A stretch of DNA of 64,000 nt, from NCBI RefSeq assembly GCF_029626265.1, contig NZ_JARUBN010000001.1, positions 1,984,001-2,048,000 of the forward strand. The letters are read 5' to 3'. This DNA comes from Micromonospora sp. WMMD1102. Its GTDB lineage: Bacteria; Actinomycetota; Actinomycetes; Mycobacteriales; Micromonosporaceae. Of the stretch, positions 43,536 to 51,474 are shown piece after piece. The position numbers and the translations under genes were made by a program. Below the pieces are notes generated by a model, which searched no databases, was not told the origin of the DNA, and saw nothing but the letters and a program-made list of their open reading frames with translations. How positions within the stretch are numbered: position 1 is the stretch's first letter; the number at the start of each line of letters is the position of its first letter.

Positions 43536-44246
43536 GTGGCGCAGCGCAGGGCACTTGTGGTTCGCGGCGGCTGGGAGGGACACCAGCCGGTCCGGGCGAC
43601 GGACTTGTTCATCCCGTTCCTCGAACGCAACGGCTACGCGGTACGGGTCGAGGAGTCGACGGAGGTCTACGCCGACGCCGCCGAACTGGCCGCGACCGAC
43701 CTCGTCGTGCAGTGCGTGACGATGTCGGAGATCACCCGCGAGCAGCTGGCGGGGCTCACCGCCGCCGTCGTCGCCGGCACCGGCCTCACCGGTTGGCACG
43801 GCGGCATCGCGGACTCGTTCCGGGCCTCCTCCGACTATCTGCACCTGGTGGGCGGCCAGTTCGCGACCCACCCGGGCAAGGAGCCGTGCGAGCGGCACGG
43901 TGGCGAGGAGGACAACTTCCTGCCGCACACGGTGAACATCACCCAGCAGGGCCGGGAACATCCGATCACCGCCGGGATCGAGGACTTCGAGCTGGTCACC
44001 GAGCAGTACTGGGTGTTGCACGACGACCTGAACGACGTGCTGGCCACCACCACGCACCCGACCCGCCCGTGGCACCCGTGGCACCGGCCGATCACCTGCC
44101 CGGCGATCTGGACCCGGCTCTGGGGCGCCGGACGGATCGTCGTGACGACCCCGGGACACAGCCTCGACGTGCTGGAGCACCCGAACGTGCGTACCGTCAT
44201 CGAGAGGGGAATGCTGTGGGCGACCCGCACGGCGTCGGCATCGTAG
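43536..44246 (+). CDS. ThuA-domain protein
   Basis: A 236-aa cytoplasmic ThuA (trehalose utilisation-like, class I amidotransferase-like fold): LVVRGGWEGHQPVRATDLF, GLTGWHGGIADSFR, GGQFATHPG, ITCPAIWTRLWGAGRIVVTT. GTG 43536 is chosen because GAAGAGGGA sits 6 nt upstream; a GTG at 43530 lies too close to it. It overlaps the next gene, a Gfo/Idh dehydrogenase, by 31 bp; the pair is common in sugar catabolism, probably acting on 3-keto sugars or an inositol-like substrate. No sugar transporter is adjacent. Confidence 0.9.
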   Translation: MAQRRALVVRGGWEGHQPVRATDLFIPFLERNGYAVRVEESTEVYADAAELAATDLVVQCVTMSEITREQLAGLTAAVVAGTGLTGWHGGIADSFRASSDYLHLVGGQFATHPGKEPCERHGGEEDNFLPHTVNITQQGREHPITAGIEDFELVTEQYWVLHDDLNDVLATTTHPTRPWHPWHRPITCPAIWTRLWGAGRIVVTTPGHSLDVLEHPNVRTVIERGMLWATRTASAS

Positions 44247-45331
44247 GTCTCGGGGTCATCTCCCGGGCGTACCTGGAGACGCTCGCCGACCATCCCGAGC
44301 TGCGGATCGCCGCGGTCGCCGACCTCGACCCGACCCGCTCGGCGGCGGTCGCCGCCGAACTGCCCGGCACCGAGGCGGTGAGCGTCGAGCGGCTGCTCGA
44401 CCATCCCGACGTGCGGACGGTGCTGAACCTGACGATCCCGGCGGCGCACGCCGAGATCTCGCTCGCCGCAATCGACGCCGGCCGGAACGTGTACGTCGAG
44501 AAGCCGCTCGGCGTCACGTTCCCGGAGGGCCGCTCGATCGTCGACCGGGCCACCTCGGCCGGCGTCCGCCTCGGCTGCGCACCGGACACCGTGCTGGGCA
44601 CCGGCACCCAGACCGCCCGCGCGGTGATCGACGAGGGGCTCATCGGGCGCCCGCTCTCCGCCCTGGCCGTGATGGTCACCCCGGGACACGAGCGCTGGCA
44701 TCCGGACCCCGACTTCTACTACGCCCCCGGCGGCGGTCCACTGCTGGACATGGGGCCGTACTACATCTCCGCCCTCGTCCACCTGCTCGGGCCGGTACGC
44801 GCGGTGATCGGCGCCGCCGCCCGGCTGCGTACCGAGCGGGTCATCCGGACCGGTCCGCGCGGCGGCCAGACGATCCCGGTGCGGGTGGACAGCCACGTCT
44901 CCGGGGTACTCGAACACACCGGCGGTGCCCTCTCCACCATCACGACGAGTTTCGACGGCGTCGCGACGACGGCGGCGCCGATCGAGGTGCACGGCGAGGA
45001 CGCCAGCCTCGCCGTACCCGACCCGAACCGGTTCGACGGCCAGGTGCGGATCCTGCCGCTCGACGGGCGCTGGGACCCGGTCCAGGCACGGGCGGGCTAC
45101 GCCGAGGCATCCCGGGGGGTGGGCCTGGTCGACCAGGTCAGGGCCGATCCGCAGCGTCCGCCTCGGGCCGGTGGCGAGTTCGCGCTGCACGTGCTCGAGG
45201 TGATGACCGCGCTGCTCCGCTCGGCCGACGAGGGACGGCGGATCGAGCTGACCAGCACGGTGCGGCGGCCCACGCCGGTCCCGTACACCGGGGTCGAGGA
45301 CTGGAAGGAGGCGCGGGCGGCGGCGGGCTGA
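44216..45331 (+). CDS. Gfo/Idh/MocA-family oxidoreductase
   Basis: A 371-aa NAD(P)-dependent sugar dehydrogenase-like enzyme. N-terminal Rossmann GIVGLGVISRAYLETL, AAVADLDPTR, the catalytic-region EKP motif in NVYVEKPLG, and the C-terminal sheet domain (GGGPLLDMGPYYISALVHLL). GTG start with GAGAGGGGA upstream, inside the end of the ThuA gene. With ThuA it probably oxidises and processes a sugar or inositol derivative; substrate unknown. Confidence 0.92.
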   Translation: MGDPHGVGIVGLGVISRAYLETLADHPELRIAAVADLDPTRSAAVAAELPGTEAVSVERLLDHPDVRTVLNLTIPAAHAEISLAAIDAGRNVYVEKPLGVTFPEGRSIVDRATSAGVRLGCAPDTVLGTGTQTARAVIDEGLIGRPLSALAVMVTPGHERWHPDPDFYYAPGGGPLLDMGPYYISALVHLLGPVRAVIGAAARLRTERVIRTGPRGGQTIPVRVDSHVSGVLEHTGGALSTITTSFDGVATTAAPIEVHGEDASLAVPDPNRFDGQVRILPLDGRWDPVQARAGYAEASRGVGLVDQVRADPQRPPRAGGEFALHVLEVMTALLRSADEGRRIELTSTVRRPTPVPYTGVEDWKEARAAAG

Positions 45332-45541
45332 GCCGGCGCGACGGCGGCATCACGGGGGCGCACCCGGTGCGCCGGGGTGAAATTCGGTTGCCGTGCGCGC
45401 CGGGTTGCCGCAGGGTTGCGGACATGACGTACTGACCGGCACCGCCCCAGTCGAGCCCACACCGCAGCAGCGCGCTGTCGCGCACCGGTGGGAGGGCCGT
45501 AACGCCGTGAAGTCCGTACCCCTCTCCAGGAGTGAGTCTCC

Positions 45542-46741
45542 TTGTCGCAGCAGACGTCCCGGCCGGAGTCCGCTCCGGACACCGGGCCCGCCGCCGTCAC
45601 CGTCTTCGCCTCCGCCCGCAGTTGGATCGAGTCCGACGCCGTCGACCAGTGCCACCAGGTGGCCGCCCTGGACGGCATGGTCTCGGTCGCCGGCATGCCG
45701 GACCTGCACCCCGGCAAGGGTGCCCCGATCGGCGCCGCCATGGTCTCGACCGTGCTGTACCCGTTCCTGGTCGGCTCCGACATCGGCTGCGGCATCGCGG
45801 TCTTCCCGGTCGACCTGAAACGGGTCGTACCCGAGCAGGTCGCCCGCCGTTTCCCGGACCTCGACGTCGCCCTGAACCCGGAGCGGGACGTCGACCACCC
45901 GGCCTGGGCCGTGCTGGACGGCGAGATCCCGGCCGGCCACCTCGACGGACTCGGGACGGTGGGCCGGGGCAACCACTTCGTCGAGCTGGCCCGGATCCGG
46001 ACCGTCCTCGACCCGGGCCACACCGCCCGGCTCGGGCTCGCCGCCGACGACCTGGTGCTGATCGTGCACAGCGGCTCCCGGGGGCTGGGCGAGCGGATCC
46101 TGCGGGCGCACACCGAGCGGTACGGCGCCGGACCGGCCGCCGATCCGGCGGACTACCTACGGCGGCACGACGAAGCCGTCCGCTGGGGGTCGCTCAACCG
46201 CCGGCTGCTGGCCGCCCGGGTCCTGCACGCGCTGGGCGCCAGCCCGACCGAGCCGATCGTCGACGAGTGCCACAACCTCGTCGAGTGCCGCGACGGGGCG
46301 TACCTGCACCGCAAGGGTGCCGCCCCGGGCGACGGCCGGGACGTGCTGGTCGCCGGCACCCGGGGCACCTGCTCCTATCTGGTGGCCGCGCACGCCGGCC
46401 CGCAGGCCAACTTCTCGGTGGCGCACGGCGCCGGCCGCAAGATGTCCCGGGCCGACGCGCTGCGCCGGGGGCGGGTCAAGCACACCGTCGAGGAGCTGCG
46501 GCGTACCCCGGTGGGGTCGCTTGTGGTCTGCGGGGACCGCCAACTGCTCTTCGAGGAGGCGCCGACGGCGTACAAGCGGATCGAACAGGTGATCGCGGAC
46601 CTGGTCGCGCACGGACTGGCCACCCCGGCCGCCACGACGGTGCCGGTGGTGACCTACAAGACCATCGACCGCGGCGGCCCGGCCCGTCCCGCCGGGCGGC
46701 GAGAGCGCCCGGAGCACCGCCGGGGTCGGGGGCGGCGGTGA
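45542..46741 (+). CDS. rtcB: RtcB-family RNA ligase
   Basis: A 399-aa RtcB: LHPGKGAPIGAA, GSDIGCGIAVF (Mn ligand Cys), GRGNHFVEL, HSGSRGLGE, DECHNLVE, the KG and GTRGTCSYLV segments, and VAHGAGRKMSR holding the guanylylated His. RtcB joins 2',3'-cyclic phosphate or 3'-phosphate ends to 5'-OH RNA using GTP and Mn. The TTG start has CCAGGAG about ten bases upstream. It is coupled by a 4-bp overlap to a PrfH gene. This RtcB-PrfH pairing is a known module for rescuing and repairing ribosomes damaged in 16S rRNA, for example by colicin-like nucleases. Confidence 0.93.
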   Translation: MSQQTSRPESAPDTGPAAVTVFASARSWIESDAVDQCHQVAALDGMVSVAGMPDLHPGKGAPIGAAMVSTVLYPFLVGSDIGCGIAVFPVDLKRVVPEQVARRFPDLDVALNPERDVDHPAWAVLDGEIPAGHLDGLGTVGRGNHFVELARIRTVLDPGHTARLGLAADDLVLIVHSGSRGLGERILRAHTERYGAGPAADPADYLRRHDEAVRWGSLNRRLLAARVLHALGASPTEPIVDECHNLVECRDGAYLHRKGAAPGDGRDVLVAGTRGTCSYLVAAHAGPQANFSVAHGAGRKMSRADALRRGRVKHTVEELRRTPVGSLVVCGDRQLLFEEAPTAYKRIEQVIADLVAHGLATPAATTVPVVTYKTIDRGGPARPAGRRERPEHRRGRGRR

Positions 46742-47361
46742 GCGCGACGGCACCGGCCAGCCAGTTGCTGATCTCGGCCGGGCGGGGCCCGCAGGAGTGC
46801 GCCTGGGCGGTCGCCCAGTTGCTGCGCAGACTGTCGGCGGAGGCCGCCCGGCGGGGGCTGGTGACGTCCCGGGTCGAGTCGGTGCCCGGGGACCGGCCCG
46901 GCACCTACCGGTCGGTGCTGGTCGGGATCGCCGGCGACGGTGCCGAGGAGTTCGCCGACTCGTGGACGGGCACCCTCTGCTGGCAGGCGCCGAGCCCCTA
47001 CCGGGCGGGCGCGGGCCGGAAGAACTGGTACGTCGTCGCCCGCCCCTGCCGGCTCGACGCCCCGCGCACGCCGTTCGCGGAGGTGGACGTCGAGGTCGTC
47101 GGCTGCCGCACCGGCGGGCCGGGCGGGCAGCACCGGAACAAGGCGAGTACCGCCGTGCGGGCTACCCACCGCCCGTCCGGGATCGTGGTGGTGGTCGACA
47201 CCGAGCGGCAGTTCAGCCAGAACCGCCGGATCGCCCTGGAGCTGATCCGGCAGCGCATCGCGGCCGGCGACCGGGCGGCGGGTCAGGCGCTCGGCACCGC
47301 CCGCTGGCGGATCCATGACGATCTCGTCCGCGGCGACCCGGTACGGGTCGAACGGCCCTGA
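46738..47361 (+). CDS. prfH: Peptide chain release factor homologue PrfH
   Basis: A 207-aa release-factor-like protein with the catalytic GGQ in CRTGGPGGQHRNKAST and the closing TERQFSQNRRIALELI, as in PrfH rather than full-length RF1/RF2: no codon-recognition domain with PxT/SPF is present. The N-terminal 100 residues (LISAGRGPQECAWAVAQLL) are the PrfH-specific part. GTG overlaps the RtcB stop. Expected to release peptides from ribosomes broken in the decoding region so that RtcB can reseal the rRNA. Confidence 0.92.
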   Translation: MSATAPASQLLISAGRGPQECAWAVAQLLRRLSAEAARRGLVTSRVESVPGDRPGTYRSVLVGIAGDGAEEFADSWTGTLCWQAPSPYRAGAGRKNWYVVARPCRLDAPRTPFAEVDVEVVGCRTGGPGGQHRNKASTAVRATHRPSGIVVVVDTERQFSQNRRIALELIRQRIAAGDRAAGQALGTARWRIHDDLVRGDPVRVERP

Positions 47362-47379
47362 CCCACGCCCGGACGCTGG

Positions 47380-47745
47380 TCAGGGCCTCGGGGTCGGGAC
47401 GTGCGGGTGTGCGCCGACGAGTTCCTCCGGCGCGGAGAGGGACCACGCCTCGTAGACCAGTTCGGCGAGTTCGTCGACGTCGATCCGGGGCAGGTGCACG
47501 ACGACCCAGCCGAAGCCGCCGGCGGTGAACTGCACCTCGAAGACGTCCGGCCGCTCGGCGACCAGCGCCGCCTGTTCCGACAGCGACTGTTTCAGCCCGA
47601 CAGTGCTGGTACGCGGCCAGTGGTAGCCGAAGCGGATGCCCCGGACGCTGAACGAGGTGTAGTCCCGCGCCTGGGCGTGCTCGACCTCGGCCAGCCTCGC
47701 CACCATCCGCAGGAACTGCGCGCTCGGTACTCCCACGCCGGACAT
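47380..47745 (-). CDS. MmcQ/YjbR-family protein
   Basis: A 121-aa protein of the MmcQ/YjbR fold: YTSFSVRGIRFGYHWP, LKQSLSEQAALVAERPDVF, VQFTAGGFGWVVVHLPRID. These small proteins have a CyaY-like fold and are called DNA-binding on weak evidence. Convergent with PrfH; no operon. Confidence 0.85.
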   Translation of the reverse strand: MSGVGVPSAQFLRMVARLAEVEHAQARDYTSFSVRGIRFGYHWPRTSTVGLKQSLSEQAALVAERPDVFEVQFTAGGFGWVVVHLPRIDVDELAELVYEAWSLSAPEELVGAHPHVPTPRP

Positions 47746-48148
47746 TCTGGCCTACCCGCCGGAGCCTCGGGACACGGCCGTGACCCCCCGTCGCGGTCGG
47801 GGAGATCATGCCGGTGGTCGGGCGGACGTACCCGCTGCGTCGGACGGCCGGGCGAGCGCACTCGTCGAGACCGCGCACGCCGTGGCAAGATCGTGCTGAC
47901 GGTGTAACCGTGCGTGACCGGCTCGCCTGTGCCCTGCACGCGCTCCGAAAAATTTTGATCGTGTCGTCCGACCGCAATTGCCGACGACTGCCAGGCACGC
48001 ACCGGCTGTGGCCTGCGGAAGATCGCTCGAACGCGCCCGCGACCCGGGACCGGGGGCGTCCGTTCGGCCATCGCCGAGGGTGTTCGGACGGTAGCTCCGA
48101 TCAAGAGCGAATGGCATGCTTGGTCGGGAAGCAACCCGGAGGTGTGGG
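47746..48148. other. Intergenic region
   Basis: About 400 bp without a supportable gene, divergent between the YjbR and XRE genes. It contains an AT-rich patch, GAAAAATTTTGATC, near 47947-47960 that may belong to a promoter. Confidence 0.5.
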
Positions 48149-49045
48149 GTGAGCGGATCAGGACAGCAGGACGGAGCCGGTGACGGTCCGATGGCCGTAC
48201 GGATCCTGGTGGGGGCCCAACTACGACGACTGCGCGAAGAACGGGGACTGACCAGGGCGGAAGCTGCCGAGCCTATCCGCGCGTCCGAGTCGAAGATCAG
48301 CCGGATGGAGCTGGGCAGGGTCGGCTTCAAGGAGCGCGACGTACTCGACCTGCTGTCCCTCTACGGCGTACACGACGAGCGGGAGCGGGCGACGCTGCTG
48401 GAGCGGGTACGCGAGGCCAACACGTCGAGCTGGTGGCACCCGTACAGCGACGTCACGCCGAACTGGTTCCAGCGGTATCTGGGGCTGGAGGCGACCGCGA
48501 TGCTGATCCGGACCTACGAGGTCCAGTTCGTTCCTGGTCTGCTCCAGACCGAGGACTACGCCCGGGCGGTGGTGCGCCTCGGCCACGGGTCGGCGCGGGA
48601 GGACGAGGTCGCCCGCCGGGTGAGCCTGCGCATCCAGCGGCAGCAGGTGCTCAGCCGCCCGGATCCGCCGCTGCTCTGGGCGGTGGTGGACGAGGCCGCG
48701 CTGCGTCGCCCGGTCGGCGGGGTACAGGTGATGCGCGACCAGCTCGAAGCGTTGATCACCATCGTCACCAAGATGCCGAACGTCAAGCTCCAGGTGATCC
48801 CGCTCGCCGCCGGTGGGCACGCCGCGGCCGGCGGAGCCTTCACCATCCTGCGTTTCCCGCAGCAGGACCTGGCCGACCTCGTCTACATCGAACAGTTGAC
48901 CAGCGCGCTCTATCTGGACAAGCGGGAGGACGTCGACCGCTACTTCGAGGCGGTGAACCGGCTCTTCGTCGAGGCCGCACCGATCAAGGAGACCTTCCAG
49001 ATCCTGGACCGGATCATCCGCGACCTCGGCGAGACGCCCCGCTGA
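48149..49045 (+). CDS. XRE-family regulator with DUF5753 domain
   Basis: A 298-aa protein. N-terminal HTH_31/XRE domain (AQLRRLREERGLTRAEAAEP, SESKISRMELGR) and the C-terminal DUF5753 domain (LIRTYEVQFVPGLLQTEDYA, VIPLAAGGHAAAGGAFTILR, DVDRYFEAVNRL). In actinomycetes these are usually followed by a small DUF397 gene; here none is present. GTG start with CCCGGAGG upstream. Such pairs often influence development and antibiotic production. Confidence 0.92.
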   Translation: MSGSGQQDGAGDGPMAVRILVGAQLRRLREERGLTRAEAAEPIRASESKISRMELGRVGFKERDVLDLLSLYGVHDERERATLLERVREANTSSWWHPYSDVTPNWFQRYLGLEATAMLIRTYEVQFVPGLLQTEDYARAVVRLGHGSAREDEVARRVSLRIQRQQVLSRPDPPLLWAVVDEAALRRPVGGVQVMRDQLEALITIVTKMPNVKLQVIPLAAGGHAAAGGAFTILRFPQQDLADLVYIEQLTSALYLDKREDVDRYFEAVNRLFVEAAPIKETFQILDRIIRDLGETPR

Positions 49046-49150
49046 CCGGAGGGCGGCGGCCGCCGCCGCGGCGGCAGGGTCGCTCGGCAGCCCGGGCAAC
49101 CGGGGCGGGGTCTACCAGAAATGACCTCGGTGCCCGGGGGGCGGCCCGAG

Positions 49151-49969
49151 TCACCGCCGGGGGCGCAGCCGTGCCCGGTCGCGTACCCGGCGGATCGGTC
49201 GTAGCGGGCGGGTGACCGTCACCGGGGCGGCGATCGCCGGATCGTTGGTGAGCACCGCCCGGTGCAGGCTGCGCAGCTCCTCGCTGGGCCCGACGCCGAG
49301 CTGGTCCACCAGCACCTCCCGCACCGACTGGTAGGTCTCCAGCGCCTCTGCCTGCCGGCCGGCCCGGTAGAGCGCCACCATCAGCCGTCCCCACATCGAC
49401 TCCCGCAACGGTTCCCGGGCGGTCAGGTCACGCAGTTGGGGCAGCAGGTCACCGTGCCCTCCGGCGGCGAGCAGCAGGTCGATCCGGCGCTCGGTCACCC
49501 CGTACCACTCCTCGGTCAGGCCGGGTGCGTGCTCCGCGACCAGCCATTCCGAGGCCACGTCCTGCAACGGCATGCCCCGCCAGCAGGCGAGTGCCGCGTC
49601 GAGCAGCCGCAACTCGTCCGCCGGCCGGGCCGACCGCGCCGCACCGGCGAGAGCGCGGAAGCGGTACACGTCGACGGTGTCCCGGGGCAGGTCCAGGGTG
49701 TAGCCGCCGGTGCCGCTCGCGATCACGTCCGTGCCGAGGTCGTGCCGGAGCCGGGTGACGATCGTCGAGAGTGCCCGCCGGGCCAGTTCCGGAACGTCCT
49801 CGCCCCACAGGTACCGGGCCAGCACGCTGATGCTGACACTCCGCCCCGGAGTGAGCGCGAGCGCGCCGAGCGTCACCTGCCGGCGAGGCGCGGCAACGCT
49901 CACCGGCCGGCCGTCCACGAGCACCCGGACCGGCCCGAGCAGACCGATCTCCAGTACTCCGTTCACCAT
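49151..49969 (-). CDS. SARP-like transcriptional regulator (BTAD domain)
   Basis: A 272-aa protein. OmpR-like winged-helix domain (IGLLGPVRVLVDGRPVSVAA, VTLGALALTPGRSVSISVLA, GGYTLDLP) followed by the BTAD helical domain (ELRLLDAALACWRGMPLQDV, RLMVALYRAGRQAEALETYQ). SARP-type regulators activate antibiotic or other secondary-metabolite clusters, binding short direct repeats. No clear biosynthetic cluster is adjacent, though the prenyltransferase operon lies about 16 kb away. Start ATG or nearby; upstream neighbour on the same strand 31 bp away. Confidence 0.92.
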   Translation of the reverse strand: MVNGVLEIGLLGPVRVLVDGRPVSVAAPRRQVTLGALALTPGRSVSISVLARYLWGEDVPELARRALSTIVTRLRHDLGTDVIASGTGGYTLDLPRDTVDVYRFRALAGAARSARPADELRLLDAALACWRGMPLQDVASEWLVAEHAPGLTEEWYGVTERRIDLLLAAGGHGDLLPQLRDLTAREPLRESMWGRLMVALYRAGRQAEALETYQSVREVLVDQLGVGPSEELRSLHRAVLTNDPAIAAPVTVTRPLRPIRRVRDRARLRPRR

Positions 49970-50000
49970 CCACCCCCCGATCGATGGAAACCGTTGTCAG

Positions 50001-50519
50001 CTACCAGCAGTGTCCGCAGACCGGTCGGGGCGCCCAGTCCGGCGGGACGAGCCGGATCATCCGGGCGACCAGCGGGTCCTCGGTGTCCAGCGGGCGCGCC
50101 TCGAGCCGGTGGTCCAGCTGGTCCCACACCACCCGGACGCACTCGATCCGGACCAGGTAGTCGGTGACCACGCAGATGGCGAAGTCCACCGTACCGAACG
50201 GCAGCCGCTTCCGTTCCGAGAACGGGCTGACCCCGACGTTCGCGTACGGCCGCAGGTGCGACATGTAGACGAGGCCGTGCGCGAAGCCCGGCTCGTAGAT
50301 GGCGTACCCGAAGGTGGCTCCGGTCTTCTCCTGGGTGCAGTCGAGTTGGCCGGCGAGGGCGAGGAAGTCGCCGTCGTTGGTCTCGTCCAGGGTCGCGGTC
50401 TCGATGCTGCCGGAGGTGCAGGCGATCCGTTCCCAGACCAGCGGGTCGGCCGCCGTCGCCGGGCTGGCGGCGAGCGAGCTGGCAACAGCGGCGGCCAGCA
50501 CCGCGATCAGGCGTCTCAT
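50001..50519 (-). CDS. Small secreted protein of unknown function
   Basis: A 172-aa protein with a signal peptide (MRRLIAVLAAAVASSLAASP then ATAAD). The mature part of about 148 residues is compact, with five cysteines (one in each of IACTSG, LDCTQE, CVVTDY, IECVRV and PVCGHCW, the last with two), suggesting disulphides. No family recognised. AGAGAGAAGA upstream of the ATG, which overlaps the LuxR-type regulator stop by 4 bp, so the regulator and this protein are co-expressed. Confidence 0.8.
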   Translation of the reverse strand: MRRLIAVLAAAVASSLAASPATAADPLVWERIACTSGSIETATLDETNDGDFLALAGQLDCTQEKTGATFGYAIYEPGFAHGLVYMSHLRPYANVGVSPFSERKRLPFGTVDFAICVVTDYLVRIECVRVVWDQLDHRLEARPLDTEDPLVARMIRLVPPDWAPRPVCGHCW

Positions 50520-51175
50520 CGGTCTTCTCTCTCGACGGGCGGGGTGTTCCTGGGTGGGCTCGCCGCCTGCATCGCGCCGAGGGCGAGGCCGAGCTGGAAG
50601 CGGTTCTCCACGCCGAGCCGGTCCATCAGGGCCCGCAGCGCGTAGGTGACCGAGCGGGCGGACATGCCGAGTTCCCTGGCGGCGCTGGTGTCGGTGTGCC
50701 CCTCGGCCAGCAGCGTGACGAGTGTCTTCTCTCGTGGTGTGAGCACGACCTCGGGTACTCCGTTCCGGCGCGGATCCGTCGCGTCCGTCCAGCGGCGGAC
50801 GAACAGCGAGACGAACGACTCGACCGCCGCGGGTTCGACGATCTCCCAGGTGTCTCGGTGCAGGTTGTTCGGGTCGACGGCGACCAGCGCGCCCCGACGG
50901 TCGAAGACCATCAGCTTGTGCGGCAGCCGGGGCGCCTCGCGGTACTCCCCGCCGAGCCGGGCGAACTCGGTCGCGTGCCGGGACGACCGGTCGCCGTCGG
51001 CGGGTGCCCGCCCCAGCGAACGTAGCCGGATCCGGCGCCGCGGCAGCGCGATGTCGATCGGGCCGGCGATCGCCAGGACGTCGGTGCTGAAGACCTCTTC
51101 CGGGTTCATCGCCAGGTGCTCGGCCCGCTCCACCGCCCGCCCGCCGGCCAGCGCCCCCGTCCCCCTGCCCGTCAT
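50516..51175 (-). CDS. LuxR-type HTH regulator without receiver domain
   Basis: A 219-aa protein. The C-terminal LuxR/GerE HTH is clear: VVLTPREKTLVTLLAEGHTD, SAARELGMSARSVTYALRAL. The N-terminal 140 residues are not a receiver (no acidic pocket); they include a segment like the DUF-type ligand-binding region of other actinobacterial single-protein LuxR regulators. GGGGGAGGGAG lies before the ATG. Translationally coupled to the small secreted protein. Confidence 0.85.
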   Translation of the reverse strand: MTGRGTGALAGGRAVERAEHLAMNPEEVFSTDVLAIAGPIDIALPRRRIRLRSLGRAPADGDRSSRHATEFARLGGEYREAPRLPHKLMVFDRRGALVAVDPNNLHRDTWEIVEPAAVESFVSLFVRRWTDATDPRRNGVPEVVLTPREKTLVTLLAEGHTDTSAARELGMSARSVTYALRALMDRLGVENRFQLGLALGAMQAASPPRNTPPVEREDR

Positions 51176-51474
51176 GAACAACTCCCTCCCCCTGGGAATC
51201 GGTACGTCGCGATGTAAACACAGGACGGCACCGATGTCTCGAGCCAGCAAGATCATCATGGTGATTTCTTGCGAGATCGCGCAACCGGCCCGCCCGGGCT
51301 GCCGGCCAGGCTGCTCCGGCACGCTTCACCGGGATGGTCCACCCGCCCGGCGTCCGCGGGCCGGGCCCGGATTTGAACCGTCGGCGCGGAAAACCCGTTC
51401 TAGCTCACGAGTGGTCGCGCTGTCGTGGGCGTGCTCCGCCGTGCCGGTACGGCCTCCAGGAGAGGATCTTCGGG
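51176..51474. other. Divergent intergenic region with a tRNA-like T-loop
   Basis: Just under 300 bp between the LuxR-type gene and the sulfatase-like gene. No gene is supported. The minus strand contains GGTTCAAATCC at 51368-51378, identical to a tRNA T-loop, but the stems do not fold into a tRNA. Confidence 0.45.

Noticed and set aside
51366..51440. Possible tRNA on the minus strand (GGTTCAAATCC T-loop)
   Set aside because: T-stem, anticodon stem and acceptor do not pair; probably chance or a remnant.
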